Positions 13,368 to 25,200 of a stretch of 64,000 nucleotides of DNA are shown piece after piece (position 1 is the first letter of the stretch; every line of letters starts with the position of its first letter). The notes beneath the pieces were generated by a model. The model worked only from the letters and a program-made list of their open reading frames with translations. It ran no database searches and had not been told where the DNA came from. The DNA comes from Campylorhamphus procurvoides (taxonomy: Eukaryota; Chordata; Aves; Passeriformes; Dendrocolaptidae): contig WBMV01008586.1 in assembly GCA_013396655.1 (NCBI GenBank), positions 310,001 to 374,000 on the forward strand, written 5' to 3'. Made by a program: the position numbers and the translations under genes.

Positions 13368-16100
13368 CTTTTGTTCTTCTAAGACTCTTTGCATGGAAAA
13401 CTACCTTCACTTGTTTCCTCTCCTTAAATCAGGCACTCAGATCAATTCAGATTTATCTGGAGGCTGACATTCACATATATGTAACAAGCTAAAATCCAAA
13501 TGGAATCTCATTGTGTCCCTATTACCAAACTTTAGTCTTTACTGTGCCCTAATGAACATATTAGATAAGTAAACACTGTAAGAATTTTAAATTTCACTAT
13601 CATTGTGGTCCATTAAAGATGTCAAAGATATCCAAATACATTTTATTTCTATTAAAATTCACAACTTAATTTTCCTGAAAGCTTCTAAGTGCCATCATCA
13701 CATTGCAGAAACACTGCTGAAATAACAGTTAATCCTCCTCCTCTTCTTCTTTTTCCTTCTAAACTGTCCAATGGTTGCCTGTCAGAAAAATAATAGATGG
13801 AGTGTGGTTGAGGAGAGGCGACAAAAGCACTGCTTGTGCAACTGAGAGGGTTTCCTTCAGTTAGTCTTTATGATTTCATAGAAAGAGGAATATATGCTTC
13901 CCTCAGGCTTGTCTGGATTTGAGAGGGATACCTTCTCCCTTACGCTGCCTCTGGTTCACCACTTTCCTGGTTTTGTCTCACGTGTTCTGTACATGCAGAA
14001 TATCAAGCACACACAGTGTACTCCAGCTGCCTTTTTCATGTAGATGGAAAACCTCAGCAATATTTTTAAAGCTAGTTTTACTTCTTTGTATTAGCTGTTT
14101 TAGCCAGACTGTTTCCTGTTACATCATTTCAGTTTCAGAGTTTAATAAGAAAGGTTTAAATAGATTTGTTTTATATGAGTCAACTATGTTAAAAATATTC
14201 TTTTCAGCTTAATTAAGCTCAAAGAGTCACTGTAGGTACTGAAAAATCATTGAAGATTTCTTTTTCTTAATAGTCTTTCTAAAAGTGATTTTAAATTTTT
14301 GCACTTGATAACATTAAAAAATGGCTGCATGAATATTTCTAAATTCCGTTCTATATAACTGTTATGAATATTTCTAAAACTATTATGAATTGCTTTTCCT
14401 CAAAACACCATCAGAATTGTAAAAAGGATATACAAGAGTTGCAAACTAGAAGTTTCAAAGAGAACCTGCTAATATCCAGTTTTTAAGATACAACCACAAT
14501 TTGCATTCTTTCCTGGAAACATCAGCTGGACCAAAGTAACCAACAACTTCTGTAGAATATTTTCCAGCCTCTGTTTTTTCTTGAAATCTTTAGTATATGA
14601 ATGCAAAAGTATTTTCCAGCATTAATTTCATAATGCTGGAACTGAGGGGTTTCTGAGCAATGAATGGAAGAAAGTCAGCTTTTTTTGACACGGTTTATGG
14701 CTCTGATAACACATCCATGCTTACTTCTTCTCTTCCAAACAGAACATCCTTTCATTCTTTCAAAATCAGACCTCAGGAAATTAGAAATAACTTCCAAAGT
14801 TCCTTTACTGAAATAAAGGTCATAATTATATCACATGGGTTTCTTGTACGAGGGCACTTATTCTTTGATAATAAAGTCTTTTTGTCTGTCTATGTCTCAA
14901 ATGAGTGGTTCCCTGTTCTACAATAAACTTTATGAAGGGTATTTACAACTCCTATCTAATGCTGAGGAAAATCAACATATGTGGAAAATCAATGTATAGA
15001 TGCATTTTCTAAACTAAAATAGAAATCCTAAATAGAATACAAATGTTAAAAGCAGCTTTTTAGACTTTTTAAAAGTGTGTCTGCTTTGTGGTTAGGAGTG
15101 CTGTCTTCGTTGGGGTCTGAATGATCTTTTGGGTAACAGAAAACAGACATGTCCCCATTTTCTTTAATTAACAAAAACATTTAATTTATTAAAACAAGGC
15201 ATAAACTTCTTCCCTCTCTTAGACCAAAAGGCCAACAGCACCATAAGCAGATGTTATCACTCTGTCCTCTTCATTATGTGTCAATACAAAGGAATAATTG
15301 TCTTTCAGAATTCTGCAAAGATGTAGCCTAATTTGTAAAGATTTGACAGTACATAGTATAAGGGCTCTAGTACAATTATTCTCATATCAATAATTAAGTT
15401 TTCACTTCACAAATTTTTCTTACCTGCAAAGGTATTAATGTTTTCAAAGAAAAAAGTAAAGAATGTATGTCACATAGTTTTGTTCTCTAGCAAGATTTCA
15501 GCTAAGCAAATCAAATGTTAGAAATGCCTGGATTCTTTGGGAGGCTGTATTTATACAGCCAAACCCTGTGGTTAACACTTTACATGATTGCAATTGGACT
15601 ATGAATGGAAAAAACATACGGCATAGTTGAAAACAATGTAAACAGCTCTTACATCTTTCATGAAATTTGACAGATTTTAAATTCTTTTTTAATTTATTTG
15701 AGAATGCAGACAAATATGAGAACCCAAAAAGTCTGCAATTCTGCTTGACTCAGGGTGTATTCATCTTTCTCTTTTTCTCTACATGTTTCCTGAGAGAATA
15801 ATGAGTCCCCGTGATTTGCTGAGGCACCGCTTCTGTATATTCATGTTAGGTCATCCAGTTGGGGAAAAGAAACAATATCTTCTAATTATCATTATGGCAT
15901 CCAAGTGTGTAAGCAGGTGAATGATTACAAACATCAAAACATGATTTGTGAATAATGAATTCCCTAGATGAGTATTTGCAGCAAACTGCTTGCAAAAAAT
16001 GAGCTGCAATTTGTTTGTGCAAGTGTGTCAAACAGCTCTGGACTGCAAACACATTTGTAAGTCTTTCAGCCTTACAACAAGTTAAAAGGAAAAATAAATA

Positions 16101-16172
16101 GAATAGAATAGAATAGAATAGAATAGAATAGAATAGAATAGAATAGAATAGAATAGAATAGAATAGAATAGA
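16101..16172. repeat. (GAATA)14 pentanucleotide microsatellite
   Basis: Fourteen uninterrupted GAATA units run from 16101 to 16170, followed by GA. The array directly abuts the 3' end of CR1 copy 2. On the minus strand it reads (TATTC)n, close to the CR1 tail repeat (ATTCTATGAT). The likely origin is expansion of the CR1 tail after insertion. The perfect array suggests recent length change and probable length polymorphism. Confidence 0.95.
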
Positions 16173-17720
16173 TCAATTGGAAGTGACCTACAATGAAAAA
16201 TCAGTCCAGTTGCCTGATTATTTCAAGGATGACAAAAAGTTAGCAAGGGCATTATTTAAATGCTTCCTAATGTCCAGTCTAACCTTCCCTCGTGCAGTTT
16301 TGAACCATTCCCACAAGTCCTGTAGAGATCAGCACCTCACTCTGCACTTCCCCTTCTTAGAAAGCTCTAGAGAAGCTGAGGTTGCCCATTAGCCTCCTTT
16401 TCTCCAAACTAGAAAAAGCCAGATTTCTCAGCCTCTCATGACATGCCTTCCAGACCTTTCACCGGTTTTGTTCCCCTCCTCTGGGAAAAATCATGGTTCC
16501 CTACATCCTTCTTAAACTCTGGGGCCCAGAACTGTGGACAGCATTCTAGATGAGGCAGCATCAGTGTTGAATACATCAGAATAATTACCTCCTTTGACTT
16601 GCTGGTGATGCTGTGTTTGATGCATCCCAGGAGGATGTTTGTCCCCCTGGCTATCAGAGCTCCCTGTGGACTCCTGAGGATCCTGCTGCTGACTGACATT
16701 CCCAGGTCCCTTTCTACAGGGCTGGTCTCTAGCCACTCCTCTCCCAGTTTGTATTTCTTCCTGGAATTATCCATCCTCAACTTGAATATGGACTTGCTAA
16801 ATGTCATCCCATTGGTGATTTCCCAGTCCTTCAATCTATCTAGACTCCCTCTGCAGAGCCTCCTGTTCCTCCAGAGAGTCAACAGCACTTCCCAGTTTGG
16901 TATCATCAATAAAAATGACAATGGTGCATTCATATCCTGTATCATGGTTGCTGATAAAAATATTGAATAGAACTGTCCCTAGATTGAATCTCGAGGAACA
17001 TGGATGCTGACCAGTCATCATCCAGCTGTAGTCCCACTCACTACAATGCTTTGAGCTCTGTCCTTCATCCAGTTCTTCACCCAGTGCATTGTGAACCTGC
17101 TCATTGCACAGCTAGACAGCTGGTCTGGAAGGATCCTGTGAAGGACAGTATCGAAAGCTTTACAAAAATGTAGAAAAACTACATTCATTACCTTTCCTTC
17201 ATCCACTAGGTGAGTGACTTTATCATAGAAAGATATCAAAGTAGTTAAACAGGACTTTTCCTTTGTGAGCCCATGTTGACTGTCCCTGATGATTGCATTC
17301 TTCTTTAAATACATTTCAGTAGTACCCAGTATAACCTTCTCCATATTATTTTCTGGGATCAGACATTAGACTAACAAGTCTATAGTTCCCTGGGTCTTCC
17401 TTTATTCCCTTTTTGTAGATTGGAATAATATTGGCAGGCTGCCAGCAGGGACCTACACAGATTCCGAAGACCTTTGGTAGATGATTGAGAGAGATCCTGC
17501 CATAACATCCATTAGCTCCTTCAGTACTCTGGAATAAATCCCATCAGACCACATGGACTTGTGAACTTTCAGCTGACACAACTGTTTCCTTACAATTTCA
17601 TATTATTAGTAGTATTATTAAAGACTGAGGCAAAAAATGGATTTCAAAGCCTCTGCTATTTCTTTATCCCTATCAGCCAGATGACCATCTTCAACAGGTA
17701 TTGATCCAATGTTTGTTTTC
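16171..17720 (-). mobile_element. CR1 LINE copy 2, 5'-truncated
   Basis: About 1.55 kb of CR1 in minus orientation. From the left come the 3' end, with a TCACTTCCAA motif just before the tail, then the C-terminal ORF2 region, the reverse-transcriptase core (about 16840-17345) and the linker upstream of it. The truncation point is near 17720, where the minus strand still encodes a recognisable EDGHLADRDKEIAEAL segment from the region between the endonuclease and RT. It is considerably more diverged than copy 4. It carries at least two frameshifts and several stops, so it is an old dead insertion. Its 3' end has expanded into the adjacent pentanucleotide array. Confidence 0.93.
16436..17345 (-). 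pseudogene. CR1 ORF2 reverse-transcriptase remnant (copy 2)
   Basis: Three open segments in different frames cover the reverse transcriptase. Segment 17018-17344 has the QHGLTKEKSC motif and FCKAFDTV, where CR1 usually has FSKAFDTV, the A-box aspartate. Segment 16836-17021 has VLFNIF and the catalytic box as FIDD (about 16902-16913) instead of the usual FADD. Segment 16436-16945 has LGEEWLE, ERDLGM and PHLECCPQFWAP, typical of the region after the catalytic box. Frame changes between segments and the degraded GVPQGS motif show that no working enzyme can be made. Confidence 0.9.
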
Positions 17721-18470
17721 TTTAGACATCAGAGTTCATAGTTTCAGCCTGCTTCTGGGAGAAGCAGTATATGAAAACCAGAAGACTCCAACACTAAGCA
17801 AGCACTGCTCCACAATAATATGTGAACAGGACTGCTTTAGTCACAAATCTAAAATATAGCACCTGCAGACTCCTATGAGGAAAAATAACTCCATCACAGC
17901 CAGACTCACTGCATCTGTTTAGAAGCATCATACTAAGCCTAGTTTTGTTTTGTTTTCTTTTGGTTTGTTTTTTTTTGGTGGGGGGGATATTAGGTGATGG
18001 TGGCTGATATACTAGGTCTGTCTCTCTTCTCTTACCAAGAAAATTCAACAGGATTTTTGGCTTTAAGTTGGGTGTGGTTTTTTAATTTTTAGCTTGGCCT
18101 TCAACGTCCTGATGTCATAGCTTACCTTTGGAATTCAAAGAGATGTGGGTCTGGTGATTTTCTTATCCCTTTGAGCGACAGCTAATATAATTAGATTGGC
18201 AGCATCCATGGAACGTCCATGAAAGTACTTAATAACTGTGTTGTGGGGTGGGTATTGACACAAAGGGACAGAATCCCAGAGACATCTTACAGGTGTTCTG
18301 AGCCTGCATCCCTACAGCCTTCTTCAAAACACCTTCCAAAGAAAGTCTGAAAATTAGGTGTTTGCCTGACATAATGTTAGTATAAAGGAAAAGAAAAGCT
18401 AAGCAAGGATGTAGTGCCCTTCTCTCCTCCTCCCTGCAGAGTCTGGCATCTATGCTCTCCCTAAGGGAGC

Positions 18471-18525
18471 CATTGGCAATCAGTTCCAATAATGAAGAAA
18501 GCATTGGCAATCAGTTCCAATAATG
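18471..18525. repeat. Local tandem duplication, 24-bp identical units 31 bp apart
   Basis: The 24-bp unit beginning CATTGGCAATCAG and ending CCAATAATG occurs at 18471-18494 and again, identical, at 18502-18525, with 7 bases (18495-18501) between. Perfect identity suggests a recent slippage or duplication event. Confidence 0.9.
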
Positions 18526-19840
18526 GCTCCATTATTAATGGGTATGTTTTCTTCCTACGATATGTTTCTTCCTTGATTCTGTCTGTAGGAGTCTTATTCT
18601 CCTTATCCCTTTGGCTAGCATTAATTTGTTCAGCTTTTTTTCCCCCCTGCCCTTTCTTTTTCCTGCAAAGTTTAATTAATTCTGTATGTTCTAGTTTAAT
18701 AATACTTACCTCCCTTAGAGGGACGTTTTGAAGCTTAATTAATTATTGTACAGGTATTTTTTTCAGTTGCATCTTTGAGCAATTTCTCTTTACAGCTATC
18801 CTGGCAACTTCTTGCTCCTTCCATTTTTCTTTTGTAGGCCTTGGAAACTCATGTGCCTCAGTGAAGATAATTAAAATTTCTCTTATCGTCTTCCACATTG
18901 AGCATGTAGCGAAGTCTGCTTGATCTGCACTGAACTCAAAAGCAACTTACAATACTCCGGCTTGTTTGATTTCCAGCATGAGTTTCAGAGCTATGGTCCC
19001 GGTCCTAAGCTGCTGAAGAAATGCTGTCCTAAACTGGGATGAGGCTCCTCAAGGCTTTGCTGCCCTGGGAGATGGTACCTAAGCTGAGAAAAAATACACA
19101 AACAAGAGGGGAATGGAGGCACCCTTGTTAACTTCTTCAGCACTGGTGAAGTGGTGATTTTATCCAGATGACACACACCAATGGTGCTGACCATCCATTT
19201 TCACCTACAGCTGAGAGCTGTGCAGCACCCTTGACCTTCCCCTCCACAACATTCTCTAGCCCTCAGCAGCCACTGAAACCACCTTGCTTACCATCCTGTA
19301 AGACTTTCAGATTCCTCTATATATTTGTATGACATTTTTGCCTACACGGAGATTATTTTGTCACAGCTACATACACTGCCATCCTCCAGATGAACCTATA
19401 TGCAGCTCTATTGAAGAACAAAAATTATTTTGCCATTGTAGAGAAAGCAGATGGCTGAAACATTTCACAATGTTCCCAACAAACCTCCTCCAATGGTCCA
19501 ATTGCCTTAGCAGGAACTTAATGACAAGAGTGTTGGAGACTAGAAACAAATAGGAACTATGACACAGAAAGGAAAAAAAACCACTAATCTAAGATTTTAC
19601 AACAAGTACTAAGTGGAACAACCTCTTACAATAATTTAAAAGTTCTATTAACATTTATTTTTAAAATATTAGCTAATTCTACACCTCCAGTTGTCCTTGT
19701 TTGAAGAGATCAAACTTGCACAAAATGATCCCAGCACAAGGGACATATCCACTAGCTGATAATATTCAAGGAAAGGAGAAAGGAGGAGGAAATCTTGTCT
19801 AAAAGCTCTGAGTGACTTCACTAAAACCAGAGGTGTTTGG

Positions 19841-19957
19841 GTGGGCGTTCTTTTGATTGGTTTTGGTTGGTTTGGCTTTTTTGTTGATTTCTTTTTTTTA
19901 TTTAGGCAGCATTGTCTTTCTTTTTTTTTCTTTTTTTTTCTTTTTTTCCCCCCCCAG
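19841..19957. repeat. T/G-rich then polypyrimidine low-complexity tract
   Basis: Runs of TTGGTTTGG-type sequence are followed by an interrupted T/C stretch of about 40 bases ending in a C run and CAG. It resembles a splice-acceptor polypyrimidine tract, but no convincing exon or donor follows, so it is annotated as low complexity. Confidence 0.75.
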
Positions 19958-22148
19958 ATTGTGTTTTGAAAGCCAGCACTACCTGCTTGTTCATCACTTG
20001 AACAGCTACACTACTTGAGTTTCTTGCTTGATACATGTCAGGTGGTCTAAGGACAGAGAGTCAGACAAGAATTTTAAGTAAACTAAATTATGACTTGAAA
20101 AAAACCCCTGGTTCTTGCATTAGCCTGGTGATTATGCCAAGCTTGGAACATGTAACACAAGCCACATTTCTGAAATCATGACAGATTGTAAAAGAAATAA
20201 ATTTTAACTTATGTTTTAAGCCAAATACTTATTTTATTTTGGCCTTCAGTGTAGTCTGAATATTCCATTCCCTTTCCATAAGCTGTATTCCCTTTGAAAT
20301 CAATAAGAAAATGACAATGTGAATCCAAAGACTGAATCTTGCTCCAAGAACTTTGATACCAAAATAGCTAGCTTTCTCTTAGAAGGTGTGGGTTTCAGAT
20401 TAGCAAAATAGTCTTTATAATGTGGAGATGAGACACCCTGAATTTCGTTTTGGTTTCCTGAGGGTATCCACTCCCCTTTCCCAAGCCTAAAGATGGGGGC
20501 AGCAGGGGAAGGTACAAAGCACCTTTGTCTTTGAAGTCAATGGCCTAACACTCTCTGATCTGAGCTCTCACATCAGTTAGTATGTAAATTCTCTATCACA
20601 ACACAGTCAATTTTGTTTGCAACAGCTCTTCTGTGAAATTGTTAATTGTTCATAGCTACAAATCAATTAGGTAAGAAAAAATGGACACATATTCATGTGT
20701 GTTAAAATCACTAATCTCCCCTTCCCCATTCCTCCCAGTGTTGTGAGAAGCATGTGCTTTGCCAAGCATATTGCTACTTGAAAGACATCTACCAAAGCAA
20801 CAATTAAATAATAATACTAGTTGACATGCTTAAAATTTCCTAAGAGCTATTACAGAGGTCTCCAAACTCTGAAATGGTCATCAAGGAAAATTTTTTTTAT
20901 AGTCATCGTCAGTGCAGCCTGAACTTCAAAACAGCACTATTTTTTTTCCCAGTGCTATCCTGTAACATTCCAGATATCTCCTTCAACTCTTGCCCAGAGC
21001 TTAACTAAACCTCTGTCATCAATCCAGCACTCACCACATGGTTCAATACATGCACTACTTGGGATACTTTGAAGAAAAAAAGAAAAGATACTGACAGAAA
21101 ATAATTTTTCTTCTATAGCCGGCATATTTCAATCACAGATTTACTGCTAATCAGTCTACTTCCTTCTCCTCTGTTGGACATTTGTATAGTTTTTAATCTT
21201 CAGTTCTCCATGCAGCCTGCTTTATTACGAAAAAAATCAATTATCTTAATGCAATGCTACCTACAAAATTTTCACTGCATTACTGTTCAGCTTCTTTCAC
21301 ATGTAAACCAATTTTTTTAAATCGATAAAAGTAATGACTTTTCCTTGCTTCATTTAGAACGTAGCAAAATTACATAAAAAGATGAAACCATGTGGATGAC
21401 TTATTAAACTCCCCCATGTTCGTGTAATTTAGACATTATATAATGTATGAAGGAGCACATCTCATATATACATATTTCAACAATAAACATTAATAACATG
21501 TTAATATATTTATTTGTATGCTCTTCCTTTAATCTACCAAAGGAAGCTGGAAGCAAAGTTCATATCACAGTTATTTTCATTAAAGCTACTCTATTTTAAG
21601 AAAGGCCTAAGCTTCCTTCAGTGGGTTATGAATATTTTACCTTTCAGCATACACATAAATATACAAATATATGTATTTCATATACCTGCTACTTAACAAA
21701 TGTTCTCCATCTGGAGAAGAAGATATTTCCAGGACATTTGGACTCATTATGATGAATGGAGCCATTACCAGAAGATCAGGTACAGGGTCATGGAAAACAA
21801 TGGACAAAGTTGGTAAGAGACTGATTTGAATTCTGCATGGATGGATATAATAGCTGCTTTCTCAGTTACATTTATATTTATTGCTTATGCATTCTATGTT
21901 TCTACAGTTATTATTGCAGCTATAGTCTATATTTTATAATGTAAGACCATGCTGAGACTGCTGATAATAGAATTTGATGTTTATTTTGCAATGAAGCCTA
22001 GAGACTATTCCACTTTGCCCTTGCAATAAGCACCATGCAGCTGCAAAAATATCTGTGGACTAGAATTTAGAAACAACTGTGATGTACCCAGCTTTGTTAC
22101 CCAAACCCCTCTTCAATCACAACTTGTTTTGCTGAATGCAAAATTTTA

Positions 22149-22207
22149 TTTAAAAATAGAAAAAAAAAAACTCCAAACCAAAAAAAAAACCCAAAAAACC
22201 CATCCAA
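22149..22207. repeat. A/C-rich low-complexity tract
   Basis: A runs separated by CC and CTCC. It resembles a mutated poly-A-derived tract, but no retroposed gene or SINE is visible upstream. Confidence 0.7.
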
Positions 22208-25200
22208 AACCTGTGAGCCAGGGGTAAGGAGAGCAGAGAGTTTGTATCCCTGATGCCAGGGAGCGGGGCTAGGCTGCCCATTTTGTCACCTACATGAGAA
22301 TCCCACAGCTGCTGACTGAACTAGCACAGCAGGCAGAGGTTTAGTCCCAACTGAAAAAAACCTGATAACTAGGGAAGGTTAAATCAATTCCTGTTCTGGT
22401 ATACTTAGAAGATCATAGACTCCTTTCATACAGGGGTGCAAAGACAGTGTGAAAGCACAAGCTCTGCCCTAGGACCTCCAGAAAAATCAGTGATCAGGTG
22501 GGGGTAGAAGCTGGTCAGTTACTGGTATACCAGAAGGCAACCGCCACCAATGGATATTTTGAAAACAGTCTAGAGAACAAATAGACTGAGTTCTTCTAAC
22601 TCTATTATGAGACTACTTCTTTGACAGTGTATTTAGAGTCCTTGGGCCAAGCTGTATATGCATGGCAAGATCATACTTATCAAGATTCAACAGTTTAAAT
22701 AACAGAAAATACACTACCAACCCCTGAAACATGTGAGGCACGAGATATAGATGGACCAGTGATGCATGGCTGTTAGGATTCATGTCAGGGCAATGCAACA
22801 CAATTTGTTTAAAATAACCACTTGGTTTAATTAAACAGCTGTGGACATGACCTGCCTATGGAGGCTGGTGTCTCTCCATTAATTTTAGGGAAGGTGTCTT
22901 CCAAACTCAGCTGTTCTGTGAAGCTATACTTGCTTTACTTTAGGAGGGCAGTGCACTGAGGGGCAGTGATAATATGGGTGTAGGATGGATGTCAGGTACT
23001 GACACTGGGCTGGAAGACTCCTGTGAAGAGCTCTTTCACTGCTGCCATTCTCAGCAGACCAACTGGCCACAAAAGGATGCCTGTTTCCCCGGTGCTGTCA
23101 TCCATCCCAGGCCTGGCGATCCCTGAAGCACAGTGCTCCATGCCCAGGCAAAAGCCTCTTCAGTGTGCACTGCAGGGCTGCCACGTCACTATATCCATGC
23201 TGACATTGTATCATTATGGGTAACAGAGAAGGAACTAACCTTAGAGGTAGTTTTAGAACTCACAGTTTATTGTGCAACACCATCTGGGAGTACGGGAGCG
23301 CTGTGTACTGAGAAAAGCCTCAGGCTGCCTACAGAACTGCAATATCTGGCTATGCATGTCAATCTGAGGAGTTTGCATACTTTCTTGGGTATGTGTCTGG
23401 AAAACACCCACCATAAGAAAGAGCTGTAACAAGCAAATAATGACACGACATACAATTAAAATCAGTGTCGGTACTATCAGAAGACCAGCTTGCTTAGGGA
23501 ACAGATCATACCAGCTGGAAGACAGCAACAATTGTTCCCTCATGACAGTGTTAGAAGCAAATGATGTATAAAAAGGCAATAAATATTTGAAAGAAATCAG
23601 CAAGGCTTGCATGACTGAAAGTATCCCAGACCTACAGAGAGAGGAAAGAACTTATAAGAGTTTATTTATCTTAAAGAATGGATTAATGAATGTGAGACTC
23701 TCCAAGAAGATCAATCAAAAATTCCAGAAATCAGCATTTCTCCAATCAGTTAATCATTATAGATAGAGCATAGCATCTGACTCAAAACACATTTAATTAC
23801 TGTGGTATGATATTCCTTAGCAATTTTATCATAATAAAATCATCAAGGTTAAGTATGAAGCCACAACAACTAAGTGAATTCATTCAGATAAGAATTAGTC
23901 TAGATCAGTTCTAGACATTGTTACTGGGAAGTAAAAGACTGGGAATAAAGGAGAGTGTTGATTGCAAATTAAAGGTTATAGTCACATGGTCTAAGGAAGT
24001 TGCTTCACCCAGACAGACTCGTATTAATATGGCAATGAGATCGGAGCTTGCTAAATATGGCTAAACCTGCAATTTGGATAACTAATAAAAAAAAAAGGAA
24101 TATAATTTATTTCACCAGATAAGAGTCATACTGAAATATCTGACTGTAGGATTTTGCATTCAAAATCTTAACCTTAGATGTTCTAGTTACTTTTTCTGAA
24201 TTATACACTTGTTAAAATGTTTGTATAAAAATTATGCTTACATTAAAATAGTTGATGTAAACAAAAAAATTGAAAACAATTTGAAAAGCACCATTTAATC
24301 CAGTAGAGATTTTGAAGCCAAATAGACATATCAGCATGAATCATGAAACCACACAAAAAAAATTAAGGCTTGGGGCAAAGCACTCATAAAGCACTCAACA
24401 CAGAAAATAAGAGAAAATTATGGATCTGTTTTGGCAAACAAATGTACTATCAGCATCTCTGAATAATGTGGTTTTCTGCTTTTGTGTATCTTATGATTAG
24501 TGGAAGATATGGAGGTCCCTTAAAGAACAAGAGGACTCTCTCGTTAGGAACTTTTTCAGTGCCTGCTGCCCATGATTATCGTAAAAAATCATGTGCTTAA
24601 GACAGAGCTGTGAACTGACTTCTATAAATTCTACAGAAAGAGTTGAAAAACAGAAGAGTACCAGTTTCCAGGAACACATCTCTCTATCTACTCTTACAGG
24701 GGACTTCAAACTTTCCTTTCAGATAAAGATTTGTCTGCAGTGCATGGGCATTTGTAATGTCTTCCCTGTACAACCACTAATTTCAAAGTAAAAATGAAGC
24801 AAAAGGCTATAGCTGATGAATCCTATTTAATTTTTTCATGACTCCTGCTCTGATAAACCCCTGTTCAAATCATTATACTAGCCAATCATCTTTTGATGCC
24901 ATCTTTTGGTTCTAACCTCAGTCTTGATTTTCACAAGAATTTATGACTTGCTAGCTGCACCTAAAATAAAATCTAATTCCTGGGATAGAGCACAAAACTG
25001 AGGATAGAACATTTTAAGAACTGGAATGTCATGTTCCCCAATTCCAAACTGTCATAGAATATGAGCCCCAGTGGATGCACAATGCATCTGCCTTAAGAAA
25101 TGCTGTGAAGCATCCATATTTGAGACTTTTCCAGAAAAGGCAGTTAGAGTGCTCCAGTATTCATTCCCATCAGCATAGCCTAATCAGTCAACAAACACCC

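Larger units (their letters stand above)
11652..16100. other. Unique noncoding stretch between two CR1 copies
   Basis: No gene or repeat family is recognised. Open frames reach about 105 codons (13150-13467 plus, 12568-12882 minus), with no motif and no supporting context. Minor structures are a short GAAT run near 11906, an 18-bp perfect palindrome at 13350-13367 and a candidate microexon at 13056-13074. The sequence is AT-rich. Confidence 0.55.

Noticed and set aside
13150..13467. 105-codon plus-strand frame near the microexon candidate
   Set aside because: No domain recognised, no splice continuity with the microexon, and a length expected by chance.
15415..15430. Minus-strand CAG/GTAAGA donor
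   Set aside because: No acceptable minus-strand acceptor within a sensible distance. Isolated donors like this also occur near 970, 18710 and 40113 and are expected by chance.
19916..19957. Polypyrimidine tract plus CAG as a splice acceptor
   Set aside because: The tract belongs to a longer T-rich low-complexity region, and no good donor or open exon follows within a plausible distance.
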